Positions 56,555 through 64,000 of a stretch of DNA of 64,000 nucleotides are shown piece after piece. The first letter of the stretch is position 1, and each line of letters begins with the position of its first letter. The position numbers were made by a program, and so were the translations under genes. The notes under the pieces were generated by a model. It had not been told where the DNA came from. It ran no database searches and worked only from the letters and a program-made list of their open reading frames with translations. Source of the stretch: Anaerolineales bacterium (GTDB lineage: Bacteria > Chloroflexota > Anaerolineae > Anaerolineales > Villigracilaceae); the NCBI GenBank assembly GCA_013360875.1, contig JABWAU010000004.1:22715-86714 (forward strand), written 5' to 3'.

Positions 56555-58636
56555 ATGATTTCCAAACTCCGAGCCTTCGCCTCCCTCTACCGAGAACTTG
56601 GTCCGCGTTGGACGCTCTTTCGCCTCGCCTACGCCTTTCGCCTCCGCACAGGACTCATTCGCCTCCAAATGCCGATGGGCGAGTGGAGTGATTATAAAAA
56701 CCTTATTTCAACCAACCCCGCTGGTCGAGTAGAGCGGGCGTTCTTCCCGCTCGTATCGAGATCACACCTAAGCAAAGCAACTTGGAATCCCCAACCCGCC
56801 ATCGCCGAAGCCAACAGGATATTGGGTGGCGAACTCAAATACTTCTCCCGCCAATACATCCAAACAGGCTTCCCTCCCAATTGGCACACTGATTATGTCA
56901 CCCTGAGCCGCTTTAGCGGCGAAGGGTCTCTACCACCGTCGTCCGAGATTCTTCGCTCCGCTCAGAATGACACCATGAAACACTGGTCGCAAATCCCTCA
57001 CGATTCCTCCACCGACATCAAATTCATCTGGGAACCGAATCGTTTTGCCTTCATCTACACCCTCGTCCGCGCCTACGCCGCCTCTCAAGACGAAAAATAC
57101 CCCGAAGCCTTCTGGACTCTCATCGAAGACTGGGCACAGCACAACCCTCCCAACACAGGTCCCAACTGGATGGATGGACAGGAGATCGCCCTGCGCCTCA
57201 TGGCATGGACGTTCGGATTCTTCCAATTCTCCAATTCTCCTTCTTCGACCCCTCAACGCAAAGAACAATTCCTCCTCTACATCGCCGCCCAAGCCGAACG
57301 CATCTACAAAAACATCGGCTACGCCATCTCCACGCGCAGCAACCACACCATCAGCGAAGCCTTCGGCTTGTGGATGGTCGGCCTGCTCTTCCCAGAACTT
57401 AAACACGCCGAAAAATATCTGTCTTTGGGAAAACGTCTCCTGGAACAAGAAGCGGCAAACCAGATCTTCCCCGATGGCACTTACTCCATGTACTCCCTCA
57501 ACTACCATCGCTTCATCCTTCATATTTATCTTTATGCAATACATTTGGGCGAAGTAAATAATTCTCCATTCTCCAATTCTCTTTACTCCTCTATTTCTTC
57601 CTCCCTCGAATACCTCTCCCACCTCATCAACCCCGAAACTGGCGAGATGCCTGCCTACGGCTCCAACGATGGCGCGCTCGTCCTGCCCCTCAACAACTGC
57701 GACTTCACCGACTACCGTCCGCTGCTGCAATTGGGCTGGTACATCACCAAAGGCGAACGGCTTTTCGAACCTGGTCCGTGGGATGAAGATTTGTTTTGGA
57801 TTTGCGGGGATTCTCTTACCGCGAAGTACGCTAAGAGCGCAAAGGAAGAAAATAATAATCTTAGCGAACTTCGCGCTTTTCGCGGTGAATCTTTCCCCAA
57901 TGGGGGAGTCTACCTCCTCCACAACACCCACTCCCACGCCCTCCTCCACTGCACGGACCACACCTCCCGCCCCTCCCACGCTGACCAGCTCCACGTGGAC
58001 TTGTGGATTCACGGTCACAATCTCGTCATTGACGCAGGAACGTACCTCTACAGCGGGGAAGGCATCTGGCGCAACGGGCTGGCGCGCACGCCTGTGCACA
58101 ACACCGTCACTGTGGACGGCAAAGACCAAATGACCCTGCTTAGTCGCTTCACATGGACGAATTGGTCAAAGGGCAAAGTTCTCAGACACGAGAAGGATCT
58201 CTGGCAGGGCGAACATGATGGCTATAAACCCGTATCCCACAAACGGACTGTCATGGCGCTCGGTGGTGATCGCTGGCTCGTGATTGACAATCTGGCGGCG
58301 AATGCCCCCCATCATTACGCGCTTCAGTGGCTGCTCGCTGATTTTCCCTTTGAGCAGAAAGATAATTTGGTTTTGCTATCGCTAAATGGAATGAAATACA
58401 AAGTACAAATTGGGATGAGCGAAGGCGATGGCAGGTTCTCCCTTGTCCGCGCCGACCCCAACTCCACGCGCGGGTGGCGGTCACGTTATTACGGTCACAA
58501 AGAACCCGCCATTTCTGTAATGCTCGAGGTGAATCAACCACAGGTCACGTTTTGGACGTTCTTTGGATTTGAGAATGATGTGATCGAAGCCGAGGGGAAT
58601 GTGTTGAAAATAAATTCAAAAATAGTTGCATCGTAG
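56555..58636 (+). CDS. Heparinase II/III-family protein carrying three repeat-derived peptides
   Basis: The 693-residue protein begins FASLYRELGPRWTLFRLAYAFRLRTG. The alpha/alpha-barrel region (about 165-420) contains TDIKFIWEPNRFAFIYTLVRAYAASQDEKY, GPNWMDGQEIALRLMAWTFGF and STRSNHTISEAFGLWMVGLLFPEL. The C-terminal heparinase domain (about 455-690) has SHADQLHVDLWIHGHNLVIDAGTYLYSG. The family cleaves acidic polysaccharides by elimination. Three in-frame stretches (56722-56763, 56897-56971 and 57818-57886; 14, 25 and 23 codons) look like dispersed-repeat insertions outside the core. It follows the WecA-like gene, as in polysaccharide loci. No signal peptide is evident. Confidence 0.9.
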   Translation: MISKLRAFASLYRELGPRWTLFRLAYAFRLRTGLIRLQMPMGEWSDYKNLISTNPAGRVERAFFPLVSRSHLSKATWNPQPAIAEANRILGGELKYFSRQYIQTGFPPNWHTDYVTLSRFSGEGSLPPSSEILRSAQNDTMKHWSQIPHDSSTDIKFIWEPNRFAFIYTLVRAYAASQDEKYPEAFWTLIEDWAQHNPPNTGPNWMDGQEIALRLMAWTFGFFQFSNSPSSTPQRKEQFLLYIAAQAERIYKNIGYAISTRSNHTISEAFGLWMVGLLFPELKHAEKYLSLGKRLLEQEAANQIFPDGTYSMYSLNYHRFILHIYLYAIHLGEVNNSPFSNSLYSSISSSLEYLSHLINPETGEMPAYGSNDGALVLPLNNCDFTDYRPLLQLGWYITKGERLFEPGPWDEDLFWICGDSLTAKYAKSAKEENNNLSELRAFRGESFPNGGVYLLHNTHSHALLHCTDHTSRPSHADQLHVDLWIHGHNLVIDAGTYLYSGEGIWRNGLARTPVHNTVTVDGKDQMTLLSRFTWTNWSKGKVLRHEKDLWQGEHDGYKPVSHKRTVMALGGDRWLVIDNLAANAPHHYALQWLLADFPFEQKDNLVLLSLNGMKYKVQIGMSEGDGRFSLVRADPNSTRGWRSRYYGHKEPAISVMLEVNQPQVTFWTFFGFENDVIEAEGNVLKINSKIVAS
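56722..56763 (+). repeat. Repeat-derived in-frame insertion 1 in the heparinase gene
   Basis: GGTCGAGTAGAGCGGG faces CCCGCTCGTATCGAGATC. Its length, 42 bp, is a multiple of three. The nested module in the element at 841-947 (GGTCGAGTAG...GTACCGAGACC) is the same kind. Confidence 0.75.
56897..56971 (+). repeat. Repeat-derived in-frame insertion 2 in the heparinase gene
   Basis: GTCACCCTGAGC and GCTCAGAATGAC are inverted partners, 75 bp in total, a multiple of three. The translated SEILRSAQNDT is typical of this element class. It interrupts the expected link between WHTD and KHWSQIP. Confidence 0.8.
57818..57886 (+). repeat. Repeat-derived in-frame insertion 3 in the heparinase gene
   Basis: ACCGCGAAG...CGCTAAGAGCGCAAAG faces CTTAGCGAACTTCGCGC...TTCGCGGT; 69 bp, a multiple of three. 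It encodes TAKYAKSAKEENNNLSELRA. Confidence 0.8.
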
Positions 58637-58711
58637 GGGCGGGGTCGTCCCGCCCCAGAGCGTCGGTTACGCTTCGGCGTAGGCGGATGTTCTCTAACGT
58701 CCGCCCAACCT
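58636..58711. repeat. Hairpin and GTTCTCT-family repeat after the heparinase gene
   Basis: GGGGCGGG and CCCGCCCC (58636-58656) form a short hairpin just after the stop. ACGCTTCGGCGTAGGCGGATGTTCTCTAACGTCCGCC follows in two arms (GGCGGA...TCCGCC). Confidence 0.65.
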
Positions 58712-58723
58712 TGCGCTGTAATG

Positions 58724-59326
58724 TTAAGCGGTATCAACCTTCCCTGAGTCTGAAGCGGGTTTTTCATCCAGCTGCCACTCCATCCACACAGGCTGGACGT
58801 TGTCGGGAATCACCGTGTACGCCTGCCCAACGGGAATTCCCTTGTCGCGGCAAATTGCCGTCGCAATGGATAGACCATGCGAGACGACCAGCACATTCTC
58901 GCGGGGATAACGGCGGGCGATGTCGTCCAGCGCGGCATAGACCCGCTCCGCCACCTCGCTGACCGTTTCCCCTCCGGGCGGGCGGACGCTGGCGGGGTCC
59001 ATCGTGCGTTGTGACCAGATTTCTGCATATCGCGCTTTGATATCCTCCACCAACACGCCCTCCCATTCGCCCTGATTGATTTCGCGCAGACGCGGTTCGA
59101 TTTGCACCGGCAAGCCAAAAGCATTGGCAATGGCTTCGGCGGTGTCGCGCGCCCGCATCAAATCGCTCGAAAAGATCGCTGCGAAGGTTTGTCCTTTTAG
59201 TTGTTCGGCAAGCGCCTTTGCCTGCGCGCGCCCCTTTTCGTTGAGCGGCACATCGCTTTGACCTTGATAACGTCCTTCGAGATTCCAATCTGTTTGACCG
59301 TGCCGAACGAGGCAGAGTTGTGTCAT
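58724..59326 (-). CDS. Histidine phosphatase (GpgP-like)
   Basis: The 200-residue protein starts LCLVRHGQTDWNLEGRYQGQSDVPLNEKGRAQAKAL with the catalytic RHG and later VRPPGGETVSEVAERV and VLVVSHGL, the second His. It belongs to the phosphoglycerate mutase-like superfamily. In mycobacteria a member of this family (GpgP) removes phosphate from glucosyl-3-phosphoglycerate. Here the gene overlaps by 4 bases the GpgS gene, so that role is likely. The alternative is a broad phosphatase. Confidence 0.88.
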   Translation of the reverse strand: MTQLCLVRHGQTDWNLEGRYQGQSDVPLNEKGRAQAKALAEQLKGQTFAAIFSSDLMRARDTAEAIANAFGLPVQIEPRLREINQGEWEGVLVEDIKARYAEIWSQRTMDPASVRPPGGETVSEVAERVYAALDDIARRYPRENVLVVSHGLSIATAICRDKGIPVGQAYTVIPDNVQPVWMEWQLDEKPASDSGKVDTA

Positions 59327-61104
59327 TTGTGGAAACGCTCCCGATAGGCGGGGATGGTGATCATCGGCGGGCGTTCGCGTTCCGCCACCTCCTCGACTTC
59401 GAGGAAATATCCGCCTTTGGCATATTTGATCAACTTCATCGTCTTGTTGACCTCCTCGATGATGGAACGCTCGAAGCGCGGTTCGAGTTTGCGGAGCACC
59501 GTCTGGATGATGGCAAAGGACATTTTGCCCAGCGCCTCCAGTTCCTGGTTGTGATGGATGCGTTCCAGCAAATCCACCTGCGCAATGGCGCGCAGACCGT
59601 AGCGCTCGAAGATGTCAATCAGCAAGCCCGTTTCGACACCGTACCCCGAAGCGAAAGGCACTTTTTCGAGCGCCTCGCGGCGTCCCGCATATTCGCCCGA
59701 TAAAGGCTGAACGACGCCCGAAAGTTCGGGATAGAACAGATTCAACAGCGGACGCGCAGTGAGTTCGGTCACGCGCCCGCCTCCGCCCGCCTGTACCTTG
59801 TCGCCGATCTTCAAGGGACGCCGATAGAAACCCTTCACGAACTGGATGTTGCGGTTCAGCAGGAGCGGACCGATGATCCCGTACACAAAGCGCGGATGGA
59901 TGTTGATGATATCGGTGTCAATCCACGCGATGATGTCGCCTTTGGTGACGAGCAGGCTTTTCCACAAGGCTTCGCCCTTGCCGCTCCGCGCACCCAGTTC
60001 GGGGAGCAGGCGCTGATGGATGTACACCGGCACGCCCAGCCCCCGCGCAATTTGACGCGTGCGGTCGGTGGAGTTCGAGTCGAGCAGCACGATTTCATCG
60101 AGCAGGGGATATTTTTCCATCAACGTCTTCTTCACCGTGCGGATGACCTTGCCGACCGTCGCCTCCTCGTTCAGAGCGGGAAGTGCCAGACTGATGGTGA
60201 AGCCCTGCTTTTCCTTGAGCGCCAGCAGGTCTCGCAGGTTGGAAAATTCCTCGGCGTGGAAGGTGTTCTCCGCAAACCATTTATCCACGAGGACGGAAAT
60301 TGCCTTCGCGCCCGCGCCCTCATCCAGCATCGTTTCAGACATCGGGCGGCGCGTCTTGACGAGAATCAGGTTGGCAGATGATTCGGCGATCAGTTTCTCC
60401 GCAACCGGCCCAATCATCGTTCCGCCCGCAGTTTTGCCCGCTGTCGTCCCAAGCACTATCGTGTCGTATTGACGGGATTCCTCGAGGATGATTGAAACCG
60501 CATCATCGGTCGTGATCGAACGCAGGTTCGCTTCGGGGATTTGCGCGAGGATGGATTTCATACCCTTGAACGGCGCATCCGTTGCCGCGCCCGTCAGCGC
60601 AATGTGCAGAACATCCAATTGTTTCGAATGCAGACTCATGCCAATCTGCAGCGCCAGCTCGGCAAACGGTCCGCCGCGCGCCAAAACTACTGTCCGTTCC
60701 GGCGTGGCGCTGAAACTCCCGCGCACGATGGCAGTGTTGCAGACCGGGTTGACAAGGATCTTCGAGATCGAATCGCCCCAGATCGTCATCCCGTCCTTCC
60801 ATTCCAGCACGAGCAGATCGGGCTCCTCGTCAGCAATGACGCCCTGCAGGTCTTTCCACGGCGTGGGCGAAACGATAACTGTGGATTTGAAACGCACATT
60901 CGTATCGCTCAGCGACATCAACCGTTTGCGCAGCGCCCTTGCCTGTTGCGTTCCTGCACTGATGGGTTGCCCTCGTTTGATAGATACGACGCCGACCAAC
61001 ATCACCTCCTCGGCGATGCGATGCGCGGCATGAAACGCATTCTGCCCATCGTTCCCCAAACCAATTGGGACGAGCGCCAGTTTGATATTGCGTGTCTTTG
61101 TCAT
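59323..61104 (-). CDS. gpgS: Glucosyl-3-phosphoglycerate synthase fused to a UspA-type N-terminus
   Basis: From ATG 61104 the product has 593 residues. Residues about 1-265 resemble two universal-stress-like domains (IKLALVPIGLGNDGQNAFHAAHRIAEE; later QYDTIVLGTTAGKTAGGTMIGPVAEKLIAESSANLILVK with the GxxGxxxxGxxA type site). Residues about 305-590 match GpgS (GT81): ISLALPALNEEATVGKVIRTV, EIVLLDSNSTDRT, GKGEALWKSLLVTKGDIIAWIDTDIIN, GGGRVTELTARPLLNLFYPELSGVVQPLSGEYA and GYGVETGLLIDIFERYGL. It makes glucosyl-3-phosphoglycerate from NDP-glucose and phosphoglycerate. The fusion may tie it to energy or stress status. It overlaps both neighbours by ATGA. Confidence 0.93.
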   Translation of the reverse strand: MTKTRNIKLALVPIGLGNDGQNAFHAAHRIAEEVMLVGVVSIKRGQPISAGTQQARALRKRLMSLSDTNVRFKSTVIVSPTPWKDLQGVIADEEPDLLVLEWKDGMTIWGDSISKILVNPVCNTAIVRGSFSATPERTVVLARGGPFAELALQIGMSLHSKQLDVLHIALTGAATDAPFKGMKSILAQIPEANLRSITTDDAVSIILEESRQYDTIVLGTTAGKTAGGTMIGPVAEKLIAESSANLILVKTRRPMSETMLDEGAGAKAISVLVDKWFAENTFHAEEFSNLRDLLALKEKQGFTISLALPALNEEATVGKVIRTVKKTLMEKYPLLDEIVLLDSNSTDRTRQIARGLGVPVYIHQRLLPELGARSGKGEALWKSLLVTKGDIIAWIDTDIINIHPRFVYGIIGPLLLNRNIQFVKGFYRRPLKIGDKVQAGGGGRVTELTARPLLNLFYPELSGVVQPLSGEYAGRREALEKVPFASGYGVETGLLIDIFERYGLRAIAQVDLLERIHHNQELEALGKMSFAIIQTVLRKLEPRFERSIIEEVNKTMKLIKYAKGGYFLEVEEVAERERPPMITIPAYRERFHK

Positions 61105-62327
61105 TGATTTACCTCTTCGAGTAATGGCGCGATGTGACGTACATAGATTTGTTCCCACGCATAGCCGCGTTTCGCACGGCGCGCCCAGCGGGACGTGAAC
61201 TCCGCTTCCAACCGGACCTTGACCTGCCTCGCCACCCCAGGCGGATCTGCCTCTGGAGCAAAGTACGTCACGTCCTCCCCGCCCAGTTCACGCAGAACGG
61301 GAATATCGGCGCAGAAGACCGGCATTTTGCTGAACGCTGCTTCGATGATGGGAATCCCGAACCCCTCCTCCTGGCTGGGGAAGAACAACGCATCGGCAAG
61401 GCGGTAAAAATCTGCGATGACCGCATCGGGCATAAACTCAGCCGTGACCTCCGCGAGAAAATGCGCCGCGCCCTGCAATTGCAATTCATCGCGCAGGGCA
61501 AACAACTTTTTCTTGTAGGCTTGGTTCGCAGGGTTGTGCGGACCTTCGGGTCCCGTGACAAGCAGCATGGCTCGCGGCAACTCCCTGCGCAGTTCCGCGA
61601 GGACGCGCAATGCCAGCTCGATGTTCTTGCGCGGCGTCAGGCGCACTGGCAAAAGCAGCAGTGGCTCTGCCTCCAGCAGGTTCAAGCGTTCCATGAACTC
61701 AACGGTTTGCGGTTCGAGTTTGAAAAAGGCTTCGATGTCCACGCCGTTGGGGATGACGCGGATCGAGCTGTTTGTAATCCCCAGCAGTTCGGAAAGTTCC
61801 CGCCTCCGCAACTCTGAAACAACAACCTGAGTGACGCCCTCCCACTGCGTGCGCAGCAAATCCCAGGGGTAGCCCTCGTGCAGTTCGTGACGATAGCGCG
61901 GCGTCGTCCATGCCAGGTCGTGATGCCAGAGAATCAGGCGAGGAAAACGCGGCGTCTGATAAATCTCGTGCAGGGCGGCGGTCAACGCCAGGTTCTTGTG
62001 CAGCGAGGCGACGTTGTGCGCGATCAATACATCGTACCCAGCCAGCGCTTCTAGCAAGTCCCTTTTGATTGACTCCCGCAGTTCCTCGAAGATGGGCGTG
62101 CGCTTGCCGGCATCGAGAAACCCTTTGACTTCCAGCACATCGGGGTGACGCGAGTCGCAGCGCGGCAGAATGCGTATGCCGATGCGTTCGTCGAAGACCT
62201 CGCCGCGCCCTGCCAGGATGGTCACTTCATGCCCTGCCTTCGTCATCAGGCTGGCGTGGTGCGCGAGGACGCTTTCCACGCCTCCCACGATGGGCGGCGA
62301 AGAATAATGCAGCAGCGCAATTTTCAT
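61101..62327 (-). CDS. Family 4 glycosyltransferase in the glucosylglycerate operon
   Basis: From ATG 62327 the protein has 408 residues, GT-B type. The N-terminal IALLHYSSPPIVGGVESVLAHHASLMTKAGHEVTIL and the C-terminal FPSQEEGFGIPIIEAAFSKMPVFCADIPVLRELGG are typical of GT4. It could add a further sugar to glucosylglycerate, but the acceptor is not known. It overlaps the stop of the upstream GT4 and the start of gpgS as ATGA. Confidence 0.88.
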   Translation of the reverse strand: MKIALLHYSSPPIVGGVESVLAHHASLMTKAGHEVTILAGRGEVFDERIGIRILPRCDSRHPDVLEVKGFLDAGKRTPIFEELRESIKRDLLEALAGYDVLIAHNVASLHKNLALTAALHEIYQTPRFPRLILWHHDLAWTTPRYRHELHEGYPWDLLRTQWEGVTQVVVSELRRRELSELLGITNSSIRVIPNGVDIEAFFKLEPQTVEFMERLNLLEAEPLLLLPVRLTPRKNIELALRVLAELRRELPRAMLLVTGPEGPHNPANQAYKKKLFALRDELQLQGAAHFLAEVTAEFMPDAVIADFYRLADALFFPSQEEGFGIPIIEAAFSKMPVFCADIPVLRELGGEDVTYFAPEADPPGVARQVKVRLEAEFTSRWARRAKRGYAWEQIYVRHIAPLLEEVNQ

Positions 62328-63664
62328 ACCGTCTCTCCGAAGCAATCTGCCAGCAGCAACGCCAGGTGGTTATGCAGCATGGTAAATGAGTAATACCGCT
62401 TCGCCAGTTCGTAGTTATGCTCGGCGTGTTGGGCGGTTTCCTCAGGATGTCTCAGGGCGTAGCGCGTTTCCTCCAGCGTTGCGCTGCTGATGAAACCGTC
62501 GAACTCGATGACCTTGAAGCCCTTCGGCTTGATGTCCGCTTCGTAGATGGAGTAATTGTTGACCACCAGCGGACGTTTGTAGTAAATCGCTTCGAGGAAG
62601 GCGTTGCCGAAGCCTTCGAGTGTGGAAGGATAGGTGACGAGGTCGGCTTTTTGATACACGTCTCCCAGCGAGTAGATTTTTCTCCCGTCTGAGGTGACGC
62701 CTCGCGCCTCGCCGATGATGTCGGACTCGAACCGCACCACCACGTCGAGCAGCCTGGCAAACTCACGCACGCGCTTTTCGTAGTCGGTGCCTTCGTCTCC
62801 CGCGGCGTGCGAGATGACCAGTTCGGCGGGCAAACCGATGCGCCGCGTCAATTCGATGGCGTGTTCGATGCCCTTGCGCTGGATGATGCGCGTCGGCTGG
62901 AGAAAAAGATATTGATCGGGAGCCAGCCCGAGGTCCGCGCGAAGCGTTTCGGTGTAGCCGTCGGAGGGCGGGGGAGGCGAGTCGAAATCCATCACGTTGG
63001 GGATGACCATCGAGTTGACGCCCTTCCGCCAGGCGAGTTGATGCGCTTGCAGCGAGTTGATGACCACATGCCGCACCGCTGGCAGGTCGGGCGGGAAGGC
63101 GGCAGCGATGTAATCATGCACCGAGTTGTTCATGAAGCGCTGGCGTTCCCAATAGAAATCATGATGGTGCGCGATGACAGGATAGCCCGTCTCGGCGACG
63201 AATTCGGTGATGGCAAGCCCCAACGGGATGTTGAGCGGAATGGTCAAAGCATTTTCGACGATGAGCAGTTCGAGTTTGAACTTGTGAGCAAATTTGTAGA
63301 GTTCCTCCTTGAGGTAGAAGCGCAGTTCCTGAATGCGCTGGGTGACGTGCGCCGGGCGGATATAGACCGAGAAGAAATCCTGGCGGTGCACGTGAATTTC
63401 GGGGTGCATCTTGCGCCCTTCGTGCAGTTTGCCCCACGTGCCTTGATAGGCAATCTGGTTGATGGCGTCAATTTCGGGGTGACGGTAAAACGCTTCGGGA
63501 ACCACATAACTTTTCTCGGCGGGCCGGTCGCAAACGCCGCAGAAATAAAAGCACTCGTGCCCCATGCGTTCGAGAACAGTTGCCCATTTGGCTGTTTCCA
63601 GCGAGACGCCGTCGGTGCCTGCAAAGCGGGTGGAGATGAAACCGATTCTTCGTGCGGGTGTCAT
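62324..63664 (-). CDS. Family 4 glycosyltransferase, first gene of the operon (MggA-like?)
   Basis: The 446-residue GT-B protein begins RRIGFISTRFAGTDGVSLETAKWATVLERMGHECFYF, and near the C-terminus has VTYPSTLEGFGNAFLEAIYYKRPLVVNNYSIY. From memory, GTDGVSLE at this place resembles mannosylglucosyl-3-phosphoglycerate synthase of Petrotoga-type pathways, but I could not check this. In this context a mannosyl- or glucosyl-transferase acting on glucosyl-(phospho)glycerate is plausible. Confidence 0.8.
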   Translation of the reverse strand: MTPARRIGFISTRFAGTDGVSLETAKWATVLERMGHECFYFCGVCDRPAEKSYVVPEAFYRHPEIDAINQIAYQGTWGKLHEGRKMHPEIHVHRQDFFSVYIRPAHVTQRIQELRFYLKEELYKFAHKFKLELLIVENALTIPLNIPLGLAITEFVAETGYPVIAHHHDFYWERQRFMNNSVHDYIAAAFPPDLPAVRHVVINSLQAHQLAWRKGVNSMVIPNVMDFDSPPPPSDGYTETLRADLGLAPDQYLFLQPTRIIQRKGIEHAIELTRRIGLPAELVISHAAGDEGTDYEKRVREFARLLDVVVRFESDIIGEARGVTSDGRKIYSLGDVYQKADLVTYPSTLEGFGNAFLEAIYYKRPLVVNNYSIYEADIKPKGFKVIEFDGFISSATLEETRYALRHPEETAQHAEHNYELAKRYYSFTMLHNHLALLLADCFGETV

Positions 63665-63734
63665 GTTGTCTCCTTGCTGATAAGATGTTCCCCTGTTTCA
63701 TGAAGTAGAATAAACTTCTTACGAAAGTCTTTTT

Positions 63735-63810
63735 TTATCCACGAAGAACACGAAACAACACGAATTTTTTAAATTTTCTCTGCGTGAATCCTCGTGAAAT
63801 TCGTGGATAA
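63735..63810. repeat. Dispersed inverted repeat (TTATCCACGAA family), copy 2
   Basis: TTATCCACGAAGAACACGAA faces TTCGTGGATAA. Same family as 56457-56539. It fills most of the divergent intergenic region between the GT operon and the partial GH13 gene. Confidence 0.85.
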
Positions 63811-63854
63811 AGAGTTTCTTTTTTACTTATGCAAGAGGTCTAAGGTAACGCATC

Positions 63855-64000
63855 ATGCAAACGTTTTATACCACAACTCTGCGGGAACTCTACGGCGATG
63901 AACTTGCCCCTGTCGTCCATCAGCGCTTGCGTGAACTGATTCATCGTTATCGCGGACAAATCCCTCAGCCCGAAAACTCCTCGTTGACCGAACGCGACTC
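63855..64000 (+). CDS. Probable GH13 glucosylglycerate/sucrose phosphorylase, 5' part (cut by window end)
   Basis: The open frame runs from ATG 63855 (AAGG about 9 bases upstream) to the window edge, 48 codons. It begins MQTFYTTTLRELYGDELAPV and includes LRELIHRYRGQIPQPENS and LTERDS. The last motif resembles the N-terminal (S/T)ERDxxLITYGD block of GH13_18 phosphorylases, which include glucosylglycerate phosphorylase and sucrose phosphorylase. Divergence from the gpgS operon supports a role in glucosylglycerate breakdown. Only the first residues are visible, so this is tentative. Confidence 0.6.
   Translation, partial: MQTFYTTTLRELYGDELAPVVHQRLRELIHRYRGQIPQPENSSLTERD

Noticed and set aside
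59896-60381. Plus-strand ORF antisense to gpgS
   Set aside because: No motif, and the opposite strand encodes the highly conserved GpgS blocks.

Overview
The window looks like one stretch of a moderately high-GC chromosome from a member of the Chloroflexota, most likely Anaerolineae. This is inferred from gene content and style, not from a marker-gene search. The clues are many secreted or membrane proteins with Pro/Thr 'TPTPT' linkers, a giant DUF11/SdrD-like surface protein ending in its own sortase domain, paired ArsA/Get3-like ATPases, tandem-HTH RodZ-like proteins, VanW and LCP envelope proteins, and a glucosylglycerate cluster. No rRNA, tRNA, CRISPR array, phage or transposase gene was recognised.

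Layout. 1-9 kb: the 3' end of a spermidine-synthase-like membrane protein, a lipoprotein PCMT, a CoA-binding protein, an XRE/MmyB-like regulator, a deazaflavin-type oxidoreductase, a CYTH protein, ribosomal protein L9, a RodZ-like protein and RimO. 9-13.5 kb (minus strand): a TPR-like membrane protein, a CopD-like protein, MurJ, a small zinc-ribbon protein and an SDR. 13.6-16.6 kb: a compact cassette of two cysteine-free ArsA/Get3-type ATPases with three paralogous small proteins. 16.6-24.4 kb: a one-TM protein, CstA, a CxxC protein, ketopantoate reductase and UvrA. 24.5-29.7 kb: ECF sigma, DegV, a small TM protein, a HEPN-like protein, a DPM1-type glycosyltransferase, an AAA ATPase and GlpQ. 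29.7-38.6 kb: a GH3 lipoglycosidase-like protein, a Ser/Thr kinase divergent from an FHA-winged-helix regulator, two secreted DUF5666 proteins with Asn/Asp tails, a GT-C-like membrane protein and a second ECF sigma. 38.6-47.6 kb: a HerA-like ATPase, an ICMT-like methyltransferase, VanW, Trm112-like, HEAT, LCP and two related membrane proteins. 48-54.8 kb: the 2281-residue adhesin. 54.9-64 kb: a response regulator, a WecA-like transferase, heparinase II/III, and a minus-strand operon of GT4, GT4, UspA-GpgS and GpgP. That operon faces a partial gene that looks like a GH13 glucosylglycerate or sucrose phosphorylase.

How the genes work together. The cell-envelope theme is strong: lipid II flipping (MurJ), wall-polymer ligation (LCP), VanW, WecA, heparinase, NagZ-like GH3 and the sortase adhesin. 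The 58.7-64 kb cluster would make glucosylglycerate (GpgS plus a GpgP-like phosphatase), perhaps extend it with mannose, and break it down through the phosphorylase.

The most unusual signal is a set of short dispersed inverted repeats. They lie between genes and are also read in frame inside several proteins (the spermidine-synthase-like protein, UvrA, a CxxC protein, and three times in the heparinase-like protein). They also supply stop codons or C-terminal tails to others. The second is the ArsA-pair plus three-small-protein cassette, whose function I cannot name.
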